Part shown: piece after piece, positions 62,404 through 64,000 of the stretch | How positions within the stretch are numbered: the first letter of the stretch is position 1 | How the letters are laid out: each line of letters opens with the position of its first letter | Source of the DNA: Clostridia bacterium | Lineage (GTDB): Bacteria; Bacillota; Clostridia; Christensenellales; Borkfalkiaceae | Reading direction: 5' to 3' | DNA: 64,000 nucleotides | NCBI GenBank assembly: GCA_017558825.1 | Contig: JAFYTO010000015.1 | Span: 1 to 64,000 of the forward strand | Program-made: the position numbers and the translations under genes | The notes under the pieces: model-generated | Database searches by the model: none | Seen by the model: the letters and a program-made list of their open reading frames with translations, nothing else | What the model was told of the DNA's origin: nothing

Positions 62404-63327
62404 ATGATATTAAATATATGTCCTAACCCAAGTATTGACTGTACTGTGGAGTTGGAACAGTTAAACGTAGGTAGATTAAACAGAATAGCAAACAAAACGG
62501 TTACCTATTCGGGTAAGGCGTTAAATTCAGCAATAGGTATAAGTAGGCTCGGTGGCGATAGTTACGCCACCGGCTTTATGTACGAAAACGATGGCAACTT
62601 GTTTGTGCAAAGGCTTGATAATGAAGGTGTTAAAAACACTTTTGTATGGAATAAAGGAAGCGTGCGCATAAACTATAAAATAGTTGATAACAAGTCTATG
62701 CTAACTGAAATCAACGATATTGGCGAGCGCGTTTTAAAGACAAAACAGCAAGAGCTTATAAATCTTGTTTCTAACATTTCAAAGAATGCGTCCGTTGTAG
62801 TTGTAAGCGGTTCGCTTCCCCAAGGAGTTGACGATGCGTACTATCCAGCATTATTAAACGCAGTTAAAGGCAACGCTAAAAAAATAGTAGATACCGAGGG
62901 TGAAAAATTACTCTCTTCGCTTTCGTGTGGAGTTTATATGGCAAAGCCTAATTTGAGCGAGCTGGAAGGGGCGGTAAAATGTAAACTAGAAACTAAGCAA
63001 GATATGTTAAAAGCTTGTTGTAAGCTCATAGATTTAGGCTGTCAAAACGTTTTGCTTTCACTTGGGCGTGACGGGGCTATTTATACTAACGGCTCTACTT
63101 CATATTATTGCAAGAGTGCAAACGTTGCAGTTAACTCAACTGTTGGGGCAGGCGATAGTATGATAGCCGCCGCAAGCTTAATGATAGAAAATGGAGCTGA
63201 GGACGGCGAAATTTTAAGAAGTGCAGTTGCTGCTGGAACGGCTTCTATAACAACATCTGGCACGAACTTGTTTTATAGAGACAAGTTTGAAGAAATCTAT
63301 GCTAAATTAAAAGTAGAAAAAATATAA
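62404..63327 (+). CDS. fruK: 1-phosphofructokinase (PfkB family)
   Basis: A 307-residue PfkB-type sugar kinase. The opening ILNICPNPSIDCTVELEQL is typical of the FruK/LacC/PfkB group. VVSGSLPQGV lies near 130, AKPNLSELEG near 182, and the catalytic NSTVGAGDSMIAA near 245 contains the base Asp. Fructose-1-phosphate is the probable substrate, but tagatose-6-phosphate kinases look similar. No fructose PTS or FruR gene adjoins it. The start at 62404 is chosen from family alignment; the ribosome site is weak. Confidence 0.85.
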   Translation: MILNICPNPSIDCTVELEQLNVGRLNRIANKTVTYSGKALNSAIGISRLGGDSYATGFMYENDGNLFVQRLDNEGVKNTFVWNKGSVRINYKIVDNKSMLTEINDIGERVLKTKQQELINLVSNISKNASVVVVSGSLPQGVDDAYYPALLNAVKGNAKKIVDTEGEKLLSSLSCGVYMAKPNLSELEGAVKCKLETKQDMLKACCKLIDLGCQNVLLSLGRDGAIYTNGSTSYYCKSANVAVNSTVGAGDSMIAAASLMIENGAEDGEILRSAVAAGTASITTSGTNLFYRDKFEEIYAKLKVEKI

Positions 63328-63349
63328 TAATTTTTGTTAAACAAATGTG

Positions 63350-63377
63350 AAAAAACCGTAAAAATTTACGGTTTTTT
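63350..63377 (+). terminator. Rho-independent terminator
   Basis: AAAACCGTAA and TTACGGTTTT with a short A/T loop, then T residues. Confidence 0.9.
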
Positions 63378-63397
63378 CTATTGTAGATATCGTTTTA

Positions 63398-63426
63398 TTG
63401 ACACGTTATATTTTATTTGTTAAAAT
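63398..63426 (+). promoter_or_regulatory. Promoter of the ABC exporter gene
   Basis: TTGACA (63398-63403), 17 bp, TAAAAT (63421-63426). TTTTGA-ACTAA-TCAAAA (63444-63460), a perfect 6-bp inverted repeat, lies just after the expected start point and may be a MarR-type operator. Confidence 0.8.
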
Positions 63427-63499
63427 ATAAAGGTTATAATTAATTTTGAACTAATCAAAAGCGCAAAACATATTTTATGTGGCGCAAAAATGGTGAAAT

Positions 63500-64000
63500 A
63501 TGATAAAAAGACTACTAGGTTCTATAAGAGAATACAAAAAAGAGTCCATACTAACGCCAATTTTTATTATAATTGAAGTGGGTATGGAAGTTTTAATTCC
63601 TTTACTTATAAACTGGTTTGGCGGTTGCTTGCAAAACGGCGATGGTAAAGGTATGTTAATTTACGGCTTACTTATGGTTTTATCTGCTGGAATATCGCTT
63701 ATTGCGGGTATGATTGCAGGTAGAACTTGTGCTAAGGCAGCAACAGGCTTTTCTAAAAACTTAAGGCATGATATGTTTGAAAACGTGCAAGGCTTTTCTT
63801 TTGCCAATATAGATAAGTTTTCTACTTCATCTTTAGTAACACGCTTAACTACTGACGTAAATAACGTTCAAATGGCGTATATGATGATTATTAGAACGGC
63901 AATTAGAAGCCCTTTAATGTTTATATTCTCAGTGGCAATGAGCTTTTATATTAGCCCTACGCTCCCTGCAATTTTCTGTGTAACTATTCCGGTATTGGCT
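63500..64000 (+). CDS. ABC exporter (membrane-ATPase fusion type), 3' end outside window
   Basis: Only the first 167 codons are present. They encode the start of an ABC_membrane domain: a basic N-terminus MIKRLLGSIREYKKES, first helix near 18-38, second near 55-75, then RHDMFENVQGFSFANIDKFST and SLVTRLTTDVNNVQ, hallmarks of heterodimeric multidrug or lipid exporters. The ATPase half lies beyond the window. GGTGA precedes the ATG. The leader holds a possible operator and a hairpin. Confidence 0.9.
   Translation, partial: MIKRLLGSIREYKKESILTPIFIIIEVGMEVLIPLLINWFGGCLQNGDGKGMLIYGLLMVLSAGISLIAGMIAGRTCAKAATGFSKNLRHDMFENVQGFSFANIDKFSTSSLVTRLTTDVNNVQMAYMMIIRTAIRSPLMFIFSVAMSFYISPTLPAIFCVTIPVLA

Overview
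The window is AT-rich, gene-dense and almost entirely on the + strand. It looks like a chromosomal core segment of an endospore-forming member of Clostridia (Bacillota), probably an uncultured gut-type anaerobe. The reasons are the gene order (ruvCAB-queA-tgt-yajC-secDF-recJ-relA-MBL-hemZ; spoVT-spoVB-mazG; spoIIGA-sigE; DUF512-der-plsY-spoIVA), the Gram-positive lipoprotein signals, FeoAB with a DtxR-type regulator, QueH in place of QueG, and strong purine-rich ribosome binding sites. I see no prophage, insertion sequence, CRISPR array, tRNA or rRNA.

Layout. 1-1431: 3' end of a surface protein with InlB-type repeats, two of them sharing an exact 112-bp copy. 1630-5313: fatty-acid kinase pair fakA/degV and an acetyltransferase-like gene. 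5366-9767: ruvCAB-queA-tgt from a near-consensus promoter. 9801-13269: yajC, a small membrane protein, secD, secF. 13313-19477: recJ, relA, MBL hydrolase, hemZ. 19491-22106: rpsO and pnp. 22119-23200: a 90-bp alternating purine-pyrimidine tract, an XRE repressor and a divergent zinc-finger membrane gene with two clear operators. 23347-26619: polar amino acid ABC transporter, YerC and QueH. 26735-28946: an unknown gene and a CorC/HlyC-type protein. 28988-32221: DtxR-like regulator divergent from feoA-feoB and a 49-residue Cys-rich FeoB partner. 32280-34649: secreted trypsin-like protease and PutP. 34696-38059: spoVT, spoVB, mazG. 38061-40198: dus, a nitrilase-fold protein lacking its catalytic residues, trmL. 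40214-42417: aldose-epimerase-like enzyme and an orphan solute-binding protein. 42456-49151: murB, PHP, whiA, cca, uvrC, hprK. 49152-52679: small membrane protein, YgiQ, nrdR, an anchored unknown. 52749-54281: spoIIGA-sigE. 54304-60188: amidohydrolase, DUF512, der, plsY, and spoIVA behind a recognisable sigma-E promoter. 60279-63327: EF-G paralogue and 1-phosphofructokinase. 63398-64000: start of an ABC exporter gene.

How the genes work together. Sporulation is a theme: SpoIIGA processes pro-sigma-E, sigma-E would read the spoIVA promoter, and spoVT carries a sigma-G-like promoter. Queuosine tRNA modification is covered by Tgt, QueA and QueH. Iron uptake is a self-contained regulator/operator/transporter module. 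Most housekeeping promoters found here are TTGNNN-17-TATAAT type, and the spacing is 17 bp in nearly every case. No wholly new multi-gene system stands out. The best leads are regulatory DNA: the XRE operators, the nested feo operators, the Z-DNA-like tract and apparently leaderless genes. Among proteins, the leads are the triad-less nitrilase and several unknown membrane or secreted proteins.
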